Source: Aspidapion aeneum | Taxonomy: Eukaryota; Arthropoda; Insecta; Coleoptera; Brentidae | Assembly (NCBI GenBank): GCA_963576565.1 | Contig: OY755038.1 | Span: 178,304,438 to 178,368,437 of the forward strand | Direction of reading: 5' to 3' | Length of the DNA: 64,000 nucleotides | Shown here: positions 54,238-64,000 of the stretch, in pieces | Numbering within the stretch: position 1 is the stretch's first letter | Layout of the letters: the number at the start of each line of letters is the position of its first letter | Program-made: the position numbers and the translations under genes | The notes under the pieces: generated by a model | Databases searched by the model: none | What the model was told of the DNA's origin: nothing | Seen by the model: the letters and a program-made list of their open reading frames with translations, nothing else

Positions 54238-54647
54238 TATATTATAGTACGCGTACACTCCTCAACTATCCCTTACATCCGGTTTTTTGTTCATAAAATT
54301 GTATTGTCATGAGATCAAATCATAAATCTGCACACCGGATGTTCGTATCTGTTTTGATACCAAAGTTGAATTGAATTTCCCCCCCTTACAACACTTACCT
54401 ACCCCTACCACCGTTATTTTATTGTCACCAATTCAAATCATTATTCTGAAACCAAATATTTGTATCTTTTTTTATTACGCTCACAATTAACCCCTTTTAT
54501 AAATCACAAGATTTCACAGACAGTTTCACAGTGAAGTTAAATAAAGCTATTTAGTTATAATTAAAAACTAGGTCTCTTGACGTATGCTGATCATATGATC
54601 TTATAAAGTTTGATAAAAGCTAATATTAAATACGTTTTAACTTTTAG
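54238..54647. other. 3' end of intron 2
   Basis: A C-run (CCCCCCC) lies at about 54380. The acceptor CGTTTTAACTTTTAG ends at 54647. No exon was seen. Confidence 0.4.
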
Positions 54648-55692
54648 GTTGCTAATTGGGACAGCTCAAGGTGGAAGTGTTACAATAACCGTAATGTATA
54701 TTTCAGAAATTACAGACGATTTTAATCGCGGAAAATTTATAGTCAGTAATATTGTGTTTGTTAATCTAGGATTTTTGTACTCATATGTCTTGGGTCCATT
54801 TGTACCACTAAAAATATTTAATTTGCTATGTGCTTTACCTCAAATCCTATTTCTGTTATTATGGAAACTTACACCCGAATCTCCTGTATATTTAGTAGGT
54901 AAATGTAATACAGATCTAGCCATCACTACTTTAAAAAACTTACGAGGAAAATCTAATGTAAAGATTTTAGAAGAATGTGCTTTACTTCGAACAAGTATAT
55001 TTTGTAAAGCAAATGATTCTAAAGAATCTACAGTAATATTTCTAAAATCAAAGGTGTTTCAAAAAGCTTTGTTAATAAGTATTGTTTTGGTGGTAAGTCA
55101 ACCATTATCCGGAATGCTAAGTATTATTGGTTTCTCTCAAGAAATATTTATAGCTACGGGGGGCTCTCTTTCTCCTAAATATTTTCCAATTATAAGTGGT
55201 GCTTATTTGGTTCTAATTACTTTTCTGGGAACCTCGTTTGTAGTGGAAAAATTTAAGCGTAGGGCTTTAATGCTTTTTGGTTCGTTTGGGCTATCATTTT
55301 CGTTATTACTAATGACGGTATTCTTTTATCTTAAAAAATACAATTGTTTTGATAATTTAAATAATATACTTAATTTTCTTCCTATAACATGTATAATTTT
55401 TTACATTACTTTCCAACAGATTTTTGGTCCAGTTTCATGGATAGTGGTTAACGAAATTTTTTCAACTAGCGCTAGATCGTTCGGAGTGGGTATAACTTCA
55501 TCATTATTCTTATTTAGTATGTTTGTTTCAGCATACTGTTTTCCTATTATATCCTATAAATGGGGTATGGCAGAAGTATTTTTAACACACACCATTTTTG
55601 GCGTATTCACATTTATTTTTACATTTTTCTTGGTGCCTGAAACTAAGTTTATTCCGTATGCTAAAACAAAAAAAAATCTAGATAAAAATTAG
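54648..55692 (+). CDS. Sugar transporter (Tret1-like), terminal exon
   Basis: The single G at 54648 completes the AG| split Arg codon of exon 2. Then 347 codons run to TAG at 55690. Counting from the exon, motifs of the major facilitator sugar-porter family are LIGTAQGG (2-9), YISEITDDFNRGK (17-29), PESPVYLVGK (76-85), QPLSG (151-155, usually QQ-x-SG), a degenerate GR-type loop EKFKRRA (200-206), GPVSWIVVNEIF (260-271) and VPETK (329-333). About ten membrane segments are visible, from TM4 through TM12. The loop KFKRR lacks the usual Gly and NEIF replaces the more common GE-(I/L)-F, so it is a divergent member. The open frame upstream to 54610 is intron sequence. Predicted role is sugar (trehalose or hexose) facilitation across the plasma membrane; intactness contrasts with broken exon 2. 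Confidence 0.85.
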
Positions 55693-56970
55693 ATTTATTT
55701 GGATAGTAGGAAATATACATTTTCACAACCGACTATAAAATCTGTTGAATTTTTTTTAAATTTTCCTCAGGTAGGGTCAGGTGACTTTTGTATTCCTTGG
55801 CCATGGCTTCTTTGTTTGAACTTCGTTTATTTTGACGATTTCCATGTTTTTAATGGAGAGTGTACTTTTTACAAAAGTTTCGCAAGTTTTATAGTATGAT
55901 TTCAAAATAGAGTTGATGAAATATTTAGTCAAAACGTGTAATAAACTGTTAAGCGATTGACCGGTCATCGATGATGTTTATACAGGAAAAAAAAACAGAT
56001 GTCGATATCCCATCAATGGCAAACAGTTTTTAATAAAAGCATCTCCAAAAGAGTTTAGCAGTTACTTGTAAGCTGAGAACGTAACGTCCCACACGTACAA
56101 GTTAACAGTGAAGACAAGTAGCAGTCAGAAGTCGAGCGTATCTAGAGGAAATGCATTCATAAGCAAGATGTATTTAATGTAAGTCGTATTTATAAGTAAT
56201 AACTTAAAAAAGTTATAAGAATTAACCTAACTTAAGCTGTTCATATGGTGGAGGCGCCGTTATCTTTTTTGAAAGATATATAGGCATATAGTGAAAAAAA
56301 ATGTATGTTTTAAATTATTTTTAATTTTTTAAAAATTTTATTCTCTTCACTATTTATTATTTTATTTTTTTTTTATTTTATTATTTTACGGAGTATCAAA
56401 ATTATTATGACGCTCCAGCCGAAACAATCGATTTTGGCATTAACTAAATATTGAACATTAAATTTATTATTTGTTTTATTTTTCTCTCCGTAGAATTAGT
56501 TGTTCTATATAAATAACATTGATTCATAAAAAATTCTCAAAATAAATGGACAAAAAATATAATATTGTTTTTTAATAAAAAAAGGCAGTTTAAGTGTGGT
56601 AACATGTTACCTATTATTAGTGTATATTTTTTCGCATATTAGTTTATTTTATTTTGTCTCCACTTCAATTCAATATTTTTATACAGTCCCTTTTTAAAAA
56701 CCACTAAACTATCAAGGACTCCTGTCAGAAAGACAGTAAATTTCGACTTATCCTTAGTCGAACCGAGTGCCGAAAACCACTCAACTCCTAAAAAGTCTTA
56801 CAAATTTTAAGAGATTTTAAATTATGCCGTAGACAAAATTTATATTTTAAAGATTAAAATAATTTTTCGGTCAATTACAATAAAATGGAAATTTCTTCGA
56901 AGAAATTGGTGTTGAATATAAAAACTAACTTCAATATTCAAAAATAGGAATCAGCCCTTACAAAAATTTT
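55693..56970. other. 3' flank of the transporter locus
   Basis: A possible poly(A) signal AATAAA is at 56032-56037. The rest is AT-rich. No LTR for the gypsy-like element could be paired here, although its 5' flank must lie in this stretch. Confidence 0.4.
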
Positions 56971-56974
56971 GAGT

Positions 56975-57976
56975 GTGACGCTCTGACGGGTACGACCAGC
57001 AATCCGGCATTACCCAAATTTATAGACCCACCTCACCTTAACCCAGGTTTAGACTCCCCTGTTAATGTCATTTCAAAATACGAAAAATTATTTCAAGTAA
57101 ACGAAACAGCATATTTTAAATATTATTTGAAAAACTCCGCCCTCAGATGGTTTTTAGAAAATAGTAGCAAAACCGAGAATGCAAATAAAACTTGGGTTCA
57201 CTTAAAACAACATTTTCTAGAAGAATTTGGAGGAGACCAGCCCCTAAAAAATCTTAAAATTAAATTTAAAAATAGAAAACAGGGAAGCGCTGACAATGTT
57301 AAACAATATTAATATGATTTATCCAATATGGCCTATGAAATTGACAAAAAATGTCATTTGACCAATTTAGAGAACATTTTGAAAGTGGGCTCCTATGCAG
57401 AGTCATACGAATTAATAACCTTATCCAACCTGGATCACAAAAAACTAAAAGAAACAGTTTTAAAATTAAATGCTATTAGACAAAACGTTTAATAGACAAA
57501 ATGACAAGACAAACAGAAGTTTGACAATCGAACAAAGTGAGGGAAGCTATCCTAGGCTAAACGGTCCTAATTTTTTAAGGCAAAAAGGCCCAAACTACAT
57601 GAAACACAATGAAACGAACTATTTTAGGCACAACGCGCCGAACTACCAACAAAATGTAAATAATTTTGGACAAAACAGCAGGAACGAACAGAGAAGGCCG
57701 CAAAATAGTAGCGTAGAGTCATCCAGAAGGGATTACTCAGAAAGTAGGGATCTTCCAAATACGAGGTGTCACGACGGCAGATCGAGATGCAAAGCCTGCA
57801 ATAGGTGCGGACATTACGCGTGTAGCGGGAGCGTAGCAGCGAAAGGGGATCAAGAAGATTATCGTTTAGGAGAGCTAGTAGGTCGCCATTCCCAAAAGTG
57901 CAAGGACGACTCAGTTAGTGTGCCCCTTCGGCGTCGTCCTCCAAACAGCGGCAAGCAATTAAATTCTGGTAATTAA
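56975..57976 (+). pseudogene. Gag-like region of the gypsy-like element
   Basis: The frame reads NPALPKFIDPPHLNPG, VNVISKYEKLFQVNETAYF and NSALRWFLENSSKTENANKT then HFLEEFGGDQPLKNLK. This spacing of KYE, W-F and W-x-HLKQHF resembles retrotransposon capsid. A TAA at 57310-57312 breaks it. A second frame (57470-57976) is Asn/Arg-rich and includes SRCKACNRCGHYACS, possibly a worn zinc knuckle that binds RNA. Confidence 0.65.
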
Positions 57977-57984
57977 GTGTGTCG

Positions 57985-58265
57985 TCAGAAGGCCGCAGAC
58001 ATAGTCCTGGATACCGGCTTTGGAAAATGGATCATAGAGAGATTTCTATGTAGCGACATAGAGCCTTTAAAACATTAATTTACTTTATCAACTGTCGGTG
58101 GCAATAAAGTAATGCCACTCGGCCTAACAGAATTTAAAACTAAAATTGGCGAGATGTGTGAACATATTGAAGCCACAGTCGTAGAAAAATGACCAAAACG
58201 TTCAATTTTGGGAATGGACTTTTTAGAAAAAAATAACGCCAAAATTAATCTCACCGACAAAATTA
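57985..58265 (+). pseudogene. Aspartic protease region
   Basis: ADIVLDTGFGKWI (about 57994-58032) contains the catalytic D-T-G of retroviral-type proteases, and after stops the C-terminal SILGMDFLEKNNAKINL (about 58201-58250) matches the usual ILG-x-DFL motif. At least two stops lie between. Confidence 0.65.
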
Positions 58266-58543
58266 ATTGTACGACTAACAAACGGTTACATAACAACAAC
58301 ACTTTTTTTTCATAAAGACAAACACTATCAACTGGGCATTTATGAAAATTTTATTTCACCTTCTTTACCTTTATTACCGGAAAAAAAACCAGGTTTCAAA
58401 GGATATAAATTAACTTGCTTAAATGACTATTTTATTATATCATGTGAGTGTACAACAATTAAATTAAAAAAAGAAAAATTCGGTTCAGTTGATTCAAAGA
58501 AATTCATTTTTGAAGAGAATGACGCATTTTTAAGACCTTAATT

Positions 58544-60310
58544 ATGCTTTCAATTAACATAATCCAAGAACATAACCCAAAAAAAGTTTTTAAGGAATCG
58601 ATCTTAGGCTACCTTAAAAAGGGGTTTAGGTACGATATAAACACCTTACCCGTTCTTAACATTGAAGAGACACAGGAGATACAGGATGAAGAGAGAGTGA
58701 CAATGACTGACCACAAAATTAACCACATATCAAATGAAAAAATTAAATCGCATTTATACAATTTATTAAAAGAGTACAGCGATGTTTTTGCAGAGTCTAA
58801 AATACATGGGCCAGACGGACCTTGTAGAACACGTTATTGACGTGGGTGACGCGAAACCCATACGTCAAAACCCATATAGGGTGTCTCATAAGGAAAACGA
58901 AATTATAGACAAACAAGTAAATCAAATGCTCCAGGCAGGCGTTATAACCGAAGCGGAGTCAGAATTGGCAAGTCCAATGGTACTGGTGAAAAAGAAAAGA
59001 GAAGAGACGAGAATCATGTTTTGCGTAGAGCTAACCACTTGATGCCAGTCATAGACGAAATTATTTATTATTTAGGGAAGGCCAAATACTTCACAACACT
59101 CGATATGTTCAGTGGATTTTGGAAAATAAAGCTTAGCGACGATTCCAAACAGTATACAGCCTTCTATTGCCCCGGACAAGGTGGTAAAAACGTTTGGAAC
59201 AAGCTATGTTTTGGATTATCAGGAGCTCCTGGGACATTTCAAAGATTGGCAGATATGGTCTTTCGTGATCTAAAATGGAAAACGCTCCTGGTCTATTGTG
59301 ACGACATCTGTATATTTTTAGAAACACTTTCTGACCATTTAGAAAAATTGCGCACAGTTTTTCAAAGACTACGGGATGCAGGGCTAACACTAACATCTTC
59401 AAAATGCGAATACATAAAAGAAGAACTGGATCTACTCGGTTATATTGTATCAAGCCAAGACCTAAAACCTGACAAGAAGAAATTAATTTGTATTGAACAT
59501 TCTCCAAAAATTAAAACTTAAAAATGTGTCATGCAATTTTTAGGCCTAGCAAATCGAAAAAAAAAAAAACAGTTTTAGCGCATTATCAACCCAAAAAAGA
59601 ATGCGTTTTGAACGTCGATTCAAGCAGACAAGGGCGAGGCGCCATACTTTTGCAAAAGGGAGAAGACAACAATCTTCAACCTGTTGCCTATGCCAGTCGA
59701 ACTTTAACAAACGCAGAAAAAAAATTGTCAATTTGAGAAATATAGCTAGCAGGAATAATATACAGTTTAGGCTATCGTAACCAATCATCACGCACTATGC
59801 TGGTTGAAATCAGTTAAATATCCCGTAGGAAGGTTAGCCAGATGGGCAATAAAATTGTCAGAATTTGACTACACAATAGAACACAAAAGTGGAGCGAAAC
59901 ACAGAGATGTCGACTGGATGAGTAGAAATCCCATGCTAAAACCTAGCGAAAATGAAGAGGGGCATCTAGAAGAGATACCCACGCTTATTATTGAACCCGA
60001 AGATATGGGAAAATTACAGAGAGAAGACGAAAATTTGCAAGAGATCAGGGACGGTTTACAAGATTCTGACAAAATTGGTAGTATTGGACTAAGAAAAATA
60101 TCAAAAAATTTTAGGCTTATAGACAGTTTTACACAAGATAAATCCCAGACCAGAAGTGCGAGAATTTTTACTAGTCATATCAAAAAATTTAACTACCACC
60201 TGGGAGTCGCCAAAACGACCGAAAAAAAAATGCTTGGCCCCGACGGTCAAGCCAGAAAATTACAACAAAATAGAATAACAATCGGCCTATTGCAACCAAC
60301 CAATTTTTAA
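58544..60310 (+). pseudogene. Reverse transcriptase, RNase H and integrase start
   Basis: In three overlapping frames the RT reads LLKEYSDVFAES, KPIRQNPYRVSHKENEII, QMLQAGVITEAESELASPMV and LVKKK. Then follow YFTTLDMFSGFWKI (catalytic Asp), CFGLSGAPGTFQRLADMVF and LLVYCDDICIF with the catalytic YCDD at 59294-59305. LGYIVSSQDLKPDKKK follows. After a stop at about 59520, RNase H reads CVLNVDSSRQGRGAILLQ and VAYASRTLTNAEKKLSI, then DYTIEHKSGAKHRDVDWMSR (about 59870-59930). A last HLGVAKTTEK (about 60200) fits the HHCC start of integrase, and homology ends there. It would have copied element RNA to DNA; it is inactive now. Confidence 0.8.
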
Positions 60311-60599
60311 AAAATTCTTCTTTTTTTACATAGCAGCTTTGACAGCTGTCAAAATATGGTAAAGGCTTTTATACTACTTGGAATTTGGTTCAAGCCTTTG
60401 GTCGATTTGTAGAGCGACTTTTTTATGTATGTTAGTGGGCTTATCTAAAAATACATTTTTGTGGGTTACGCTATTTCGTGGTTTTGGCGACGATTTGTTA
60501 GGTCTAGCTATTGACTAAGACTAGATTTAATTGATTGTAGAAAAAACGTCTGATGATGGCAAACACGTGTCCAAAGCGCATACGTTTATAGCAAATTAA
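60311..60599. other. Spacer with GACAGCTGTC palindrome
   Basis: The palindrome is at about 60340. CTGATGATGGCAAACACGTG at about 60551 resembles the hairpin motif found at 49635 and 49969. No gene was seen. Confidence 0.35.
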
Positions 60600-61125
60600 A
60601 AGTAAAATAAATGGATCTATGGGGGATCTGACATCTTCCTAGCTAGCCTATGATCAAACTTCAAGTGAAGCCATGATAATATATTAGCTTTAAAAACAGT
60701 TTTTTTTAATATCTCAGAAACTAAAGCTCCTACGAAGTTTGTAACACGAATTATTGAAAAAAATATAGTCTGCTATATTTCGAAAATGGTGTATTGATAC
60801 GATGCTGCGTTAAAAAGTTTGCATTTTTAAAGTTTTTAATTGCCTAAACTTATTAGCATTAATGGATTTTGAGCAAAATCTAATCAGCTCGTAAGAGTGT
60901 CGAACACTATTTTACCAAAAATTTTATGAAAATCTGTTTAGCAGTTTAGGAGCTATCGTGTTACGGACAGAAATAATATACACACACAGACAGACATCAC
61001 GACGATATTGCTAGGATAGGTCAAAATACATCCAAATAACACATTTTTGGCGTTATCTCAAAAAAAAAATCATCGAAAATAATGCCTTCTAAAGCCATTG
61101 CTGCGCAGGCTAGGAAGGTAAAAAT
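60600..61125 (-). mobile_element. Dispersed repeat family C, copy 2 (inverted)
   Basis: It matches 29512-30200 inverted: ACTTCAAGTGAAGCCAT, CAAAATCTAATCAGCTCG, GCTATCGTGTTACGGAC, ATATTGCTAGGATAGGTC and AGCCATTGCTGCGC. Only a short ACACACACAGACAGACA stands where copy 1 has a nearly 100-base (GT)n. Confidence 0.75.
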
Positions 61126-61129
61126 ATTG

Positions 61130-61985
61130 CACTTATATATACAGTCTAACTAATAATAATAATAGTTTATTTATCAAAGGTATTTTTTGTTAAATTCATT
61201 GCAAATTATACTAGTAAGGGTCATAAACATTTTTTTCGCTGAAGTGACGTGCTTGTTAGCGCAACTATTTTTATAAATAATATGAGTTTATTCTAAATAA
61301 TTTTATTTACAATGGGCATATATTCGAAAATGGATTGCAAACGGTAACTAATTTTCTATTCAGTGTATTCTGTAGTGCACTTGCCAGTACATTTGCCTTT
61401 GTGAAGAGAAGAATACTTGTACGTATAGTGTAAATCGCACCTCAGTTTGCATAAATTTTTTCTAGAAATAAAATTAAATAATATACCATTGAAGTACTGG
61501 AGATTTTTTCTTTTAACGTATTACTATCGGTCAACATAGAAGAGTCTAAGAAAAGGCAAGAACATTTGGAAAGACACTCAACGCTGCCGCTTGACAACAT
61601 TTATCTTAAAACTTTATTCGCTGACTTAGACCAAAAGATTTTTATTACATTTCTTTCGGGCTATAACAGTTTACCATAACAATAAAATTTTCTACTATGC
61701 ATGGCGACTAGCCAATTGGGCTGCATAACCGTGATAAAAAGTCAATGTTAAAAGATGAAGTAAATAACTAGTGCCATAACTTTGAAAAAATAACCTTTTA
61801 AAGGCCTAAAACGACGATTAAACGAAAATAACCAGATTATGTTTTGAAGAGCATTGATATATTACAGGGTTCTTATCTTCCCAAAACAATATTGCTAGAC
61901 CTATTTTTATAACTAACTAACTGGATTATACAAAGAACTATTTAATTTCTTTGTGACATTATAAAGAAATCAAGTTTAAACAAAA
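61130..61985. other. AT-rich spacer
   Basis: Nothing recognised. Confidence 0.35.
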
Positions 61986-62039
61986 ATATGTTTTTAGAAT
62001 AAGACGTTACCCAGAAAGCATACTTAGTCCCAGGACGTG

Positions 62040-62230
62040 TACAAAGAACGTCCACCAGCTCCGCATTTTACGTCGTTACTTCTCGGGACCAATAAGAAAC
62101 GTACTATTTACCTACAAATGTGTACGTACATGGTACGTAGACAATAGGATGTACTTTTTACGAAACCAATAAAATACGTACCGTGTACGTACAAATGTGT
62201 ACGTACATGGTACGTACACATTTGTACTCA
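62040..62230. repeat. GTAC-rich palindromic cluster
   Basis: GTACAAATGTGTACGTAC (62189-62206) and its exact inverse (62210-62227) flank a 3-base loop. The core ACAAATGTGTACGTACATGG also occurs 77 bases upstream (62114). Further ACGTAC words fill the interval. Confidence 0.85.
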
Positions 62231-62312
62231 AAAACTAAAAGTGATAAGTAGATAAAATTTAGTTTACGGCCCAAAAATATTCAATTTCTATCATCCTATA
62301 CAGTTGTATAAA

Positions 62313-62499
62313 CAGGGGCGGATCTAGGAACGTTATTTGGGCGGGGGGGGGGGTTGGGGGGGGGTCGAAATATTATAATAAGTATTGCATAAAACTGGTT
62401 TGCATAGTGACCAGGAAGTGTATTCTGTGTAAAAACTTTATGTAGTTTGAGATTTGGGGAGGGGTTACCCCTTTTTCTCCTCCAGTTGATCCTCGCCTG
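62313..62499. mobile_element. 187-bp hAT-type MITE with G-runs
   Basis: Tips CAGGGGCGGATCTAGG and TTGATCCTCGCCTG are worn inverted copies. CAGGGGCGGATC ends are common on insect hAT MITEs. Flanks TGTATAAA and TTATAAAT do not match well. Internal runs of 10 or more G lie at about 62340-62370. Confidence 0.6.
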
Positions 62500-62846
62500 T
62501 TATAAATAAATATTGGTTTTTTAAGAAATTTTTAACGTTGTTCTTTTTCCTAATTTAAATCTGTGGCCATTGTAAAGGGAGATATTTTTGGTCACAGTGA
62601 CATTTCAGTTGGTTCTTATTTATTAAATTTTACACACAACACAGGTAAAACATTTTCGCCTTTTTATCTATTTTGTTATTAAATTTATGAATATTTTGGA
62701 TAAGAACACCTTGCGTATTAGAAATACTCATAAAAGCTATTTACGATTTTTTATTAAACCGCGCAAAACCTACATAAAATGTAGGTCACACTAAGTGCAC
62801 GGTGTGATAGGTAGGTACCTACCTATCTAACTATATCACTAAAAAT

Positions 62847-62976
62847 ATGTTTGACTTAAATGTTGATGTTCCTCTAAATAATACGACAGAGACTTCTAAC
62901 GATAAACACATTGATTTAATAAACAATAATAGAGTTAAACGTGATAGTTTCTATCTGTATTTTTCAGTGTGTGTAG
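62847..62976 (+). CDS. First exon of a second sugar transporter gene (partial)
   Basis: ATG at 62847 opens 43 codons plus one base, ending GTA-G at 62976 before a GTAAGA donor (phase 1). The N-terminus is polar and Asn/Asp-rich (MFDLNVDVPLNNTTE), then KRDSFYLYFSVCVG enters a hydrophobic segment. Layout, phase and final motif match exon 1 at 39744 (NDSLYLHLSVFIG), so this is most likely a tandem paralog in the same orientation; its other exons lie beyond the window. An upstream hAT MITE (62313-62499) is within about 350 bases of the ATG. Confidence 0.55.
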
Positions 62977-64000
62977 GTAAGATGAAACAATATTTTTAAT
63001 TTTAATATAAGTTCAAAAGACATAAACTTACGTACTAGGTTAAACTTTCAAAGCAGTAAGGTATATTTATAATTTATTATTATTAAATTTAAAACTACTT
63101 CTAGCGGTTCGGTTCGGTTCAACCCCCAATACATTTTTTTAAAGAAAAAATGTGATTTAAATAAAACAAGTGTATTATGTTATTATTCAGAAATTGTAAC
63201 TGCAAAAACTCTAGAAAATTTAAATAAATAAGAATATTTAAAGTACTATTTAAAACAAAACAGGTAACTATTGATATCCGGTTTAATAATAACCCCTTTT
63301 ATAGGGGGTTGAAGCCACCCCAAGCTTTTCTCTCTATAAGTTTCCTAAGTAGAAGTTATTTACCAAAATCACTAAAAATTTTAAGTTTTGGTATGGTCAA
63401 TATTTAGATATTAATAATATATTTTTGATTATAAGTTTTATCAAAATGTCGAAAAATTTAATTCTTGTAAAAAATATTTATTAAAAAATATTACGGCGAC
63501 ATTGCATACTGCTAACGGGACAGTAAAGTCCATAAATCGCTCTTATTTTAAAAAGTTGTCACAAATCGGGTTTATATATTAGCTTTTCATAAATTTCATT
63601 AAAATTTAAGCTTGGCTAAAAAAGAAAGTTTATGCCCTTTTATAGACAATCAAATTTTCTTTAAAATAGATAATTAAAACAGATTCAGAGAACAATTCAT
63701 GTAAATAACCTTTATTTATGTACTTTTGTTGTAAATTAATTTCTACTAGAAAATTACTATTGTAAAATTAGCACTATAATTTTGGGTATTTTTTTAAATT
63801 CATATTAACACTGAATTATTACTTTTATTGTAACGCACTACTTTACAACATTTTGATTATCTGTTGTAATTTTTAAGGAATTTATTACAAAAAAAAGCAA
63901 CAAAAAGGTTTGATTTAAAACGTAATTTTTCTTTTTTTTAACCTTTCCCTGCACCCCTTATAGTTTGGTGCCTTGTAAACCTTTAAAAATTTGCTAAAAT
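62977..64000. other. Intron start of the second transporter gene, AT-rich
   Basis: No further exon was recognised before the window ends. Short runs such as GGTTCGGTTCGGTTC (about 63098) are the only features. Confidence 0.4.

Larger units (their letters stand above)
49443..54647 (+). other. Intron 2 of the transporter locus
   Basis: It runs from the GTAAAG donor at 49443 to the CTTTTAG acceptor ending at 54647. It contains a foldback element, a candidate alternative first exon, a minisatellite and two TIR elements (listed separately). Confidence 0.5.
56975..60310 (+). mobile_element. Gypsy-like retroelement, truncated and broken
   Basis: The order gag, zinc-knuckle region, protease, reverse transcriptase, RNase H and start of integrase is that of Ty3/gypsy elements. 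Each part is interrupted by stops or frameshifts, the integrase ends after its first motif, and no terminal repeats were found. It lies between the two sugar-transporter genes and reads in the same direction. Confidence 0.8.

Noticed and set aside
54610..54647. Upstream extension of the long transporter frame
   Set aside because: A CTTTTAG acceptor at 54647 and exact phase match to exon 2 show that this stretch is intron.

Overview
The window looks like AT-rich nuclear DNA from an insect with a large, repeat-laden genome. The evidence is a Tret1-like (trehalose/sugar facilitator) transporter exon with matching-phase upstream exons, the insect-type TTAGG/CCTAA pentamer inside a satellite, and RTE-, Jockey-, gypsy-, hAT-, Tigger- and mini-me-like repeats. 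The order cannot be read from the sequence; a beetle would fit. No rRNA, canonical tRNA or CRISPR array was seen.

Host genes are few. A possible 3'-terminal coding exon with two poly(A) signals lies at 454-681. The right-hand third holds a sugar-transporter locus on the + strand: exon 1 (39744-39879), exon 2 (49212-49442) and a long terminal exon (54648-55692). Exon boundaries agree in phase (1, then 2). Exon 2, however, carries a TAG at a normally Trp position and a frame-shifting internal deletion, so this copy is probably a pseudogene. A paralogous first exon (62847-62976) starts a second transporter gene that runs out of the window; a weaker third candidate is at 50332-50409.

The rest is layered mobile DNA. 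From left to right: a 5'-truncated RTE-like LINE with an open RT reading frame (about 1533-3419); a Tigger-type MITE nested inside a palindromic MITE (3488-3834); a decayed LINE split by a 2.3 kb inverted-repeat element (5483-7825); and a TIR element (8179-9199). Next comes an 11.7 kb LTR-flanked element (11999-23742) with near-identical LTRs, ATAT target duplications and a polypurine tract, but no gag-pol. It carries five separate tandem-repeat arrays, and it sits inside an older element bounded by CAGGGTG/CACCCTG ends. Then follow mini-me/Helentron-like copies with palindromic ends and (CAGA)n tracts, a recent minus-strand LINE (31660-34300) and an eroded plus-strand LINE (34440-36090).

Intron 1 of the transporter locus contains a hAT-like element (41939-46003). 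Inside that are two further TIR elements, one with a perfect 8-bp target duplication and a satellite whose unit length changes in 5-bp steps of CCTAA. Two mini-me-like copies join head to tail at 47286-48772. A gypsy-like retroelement (56975-60310) with gag, protease, RT and RNase H, all with breaks, separates the two transporter genes.

The most unusual object is the LTR-flanked, satellite-carrying, gene-less element at 11999-23742.
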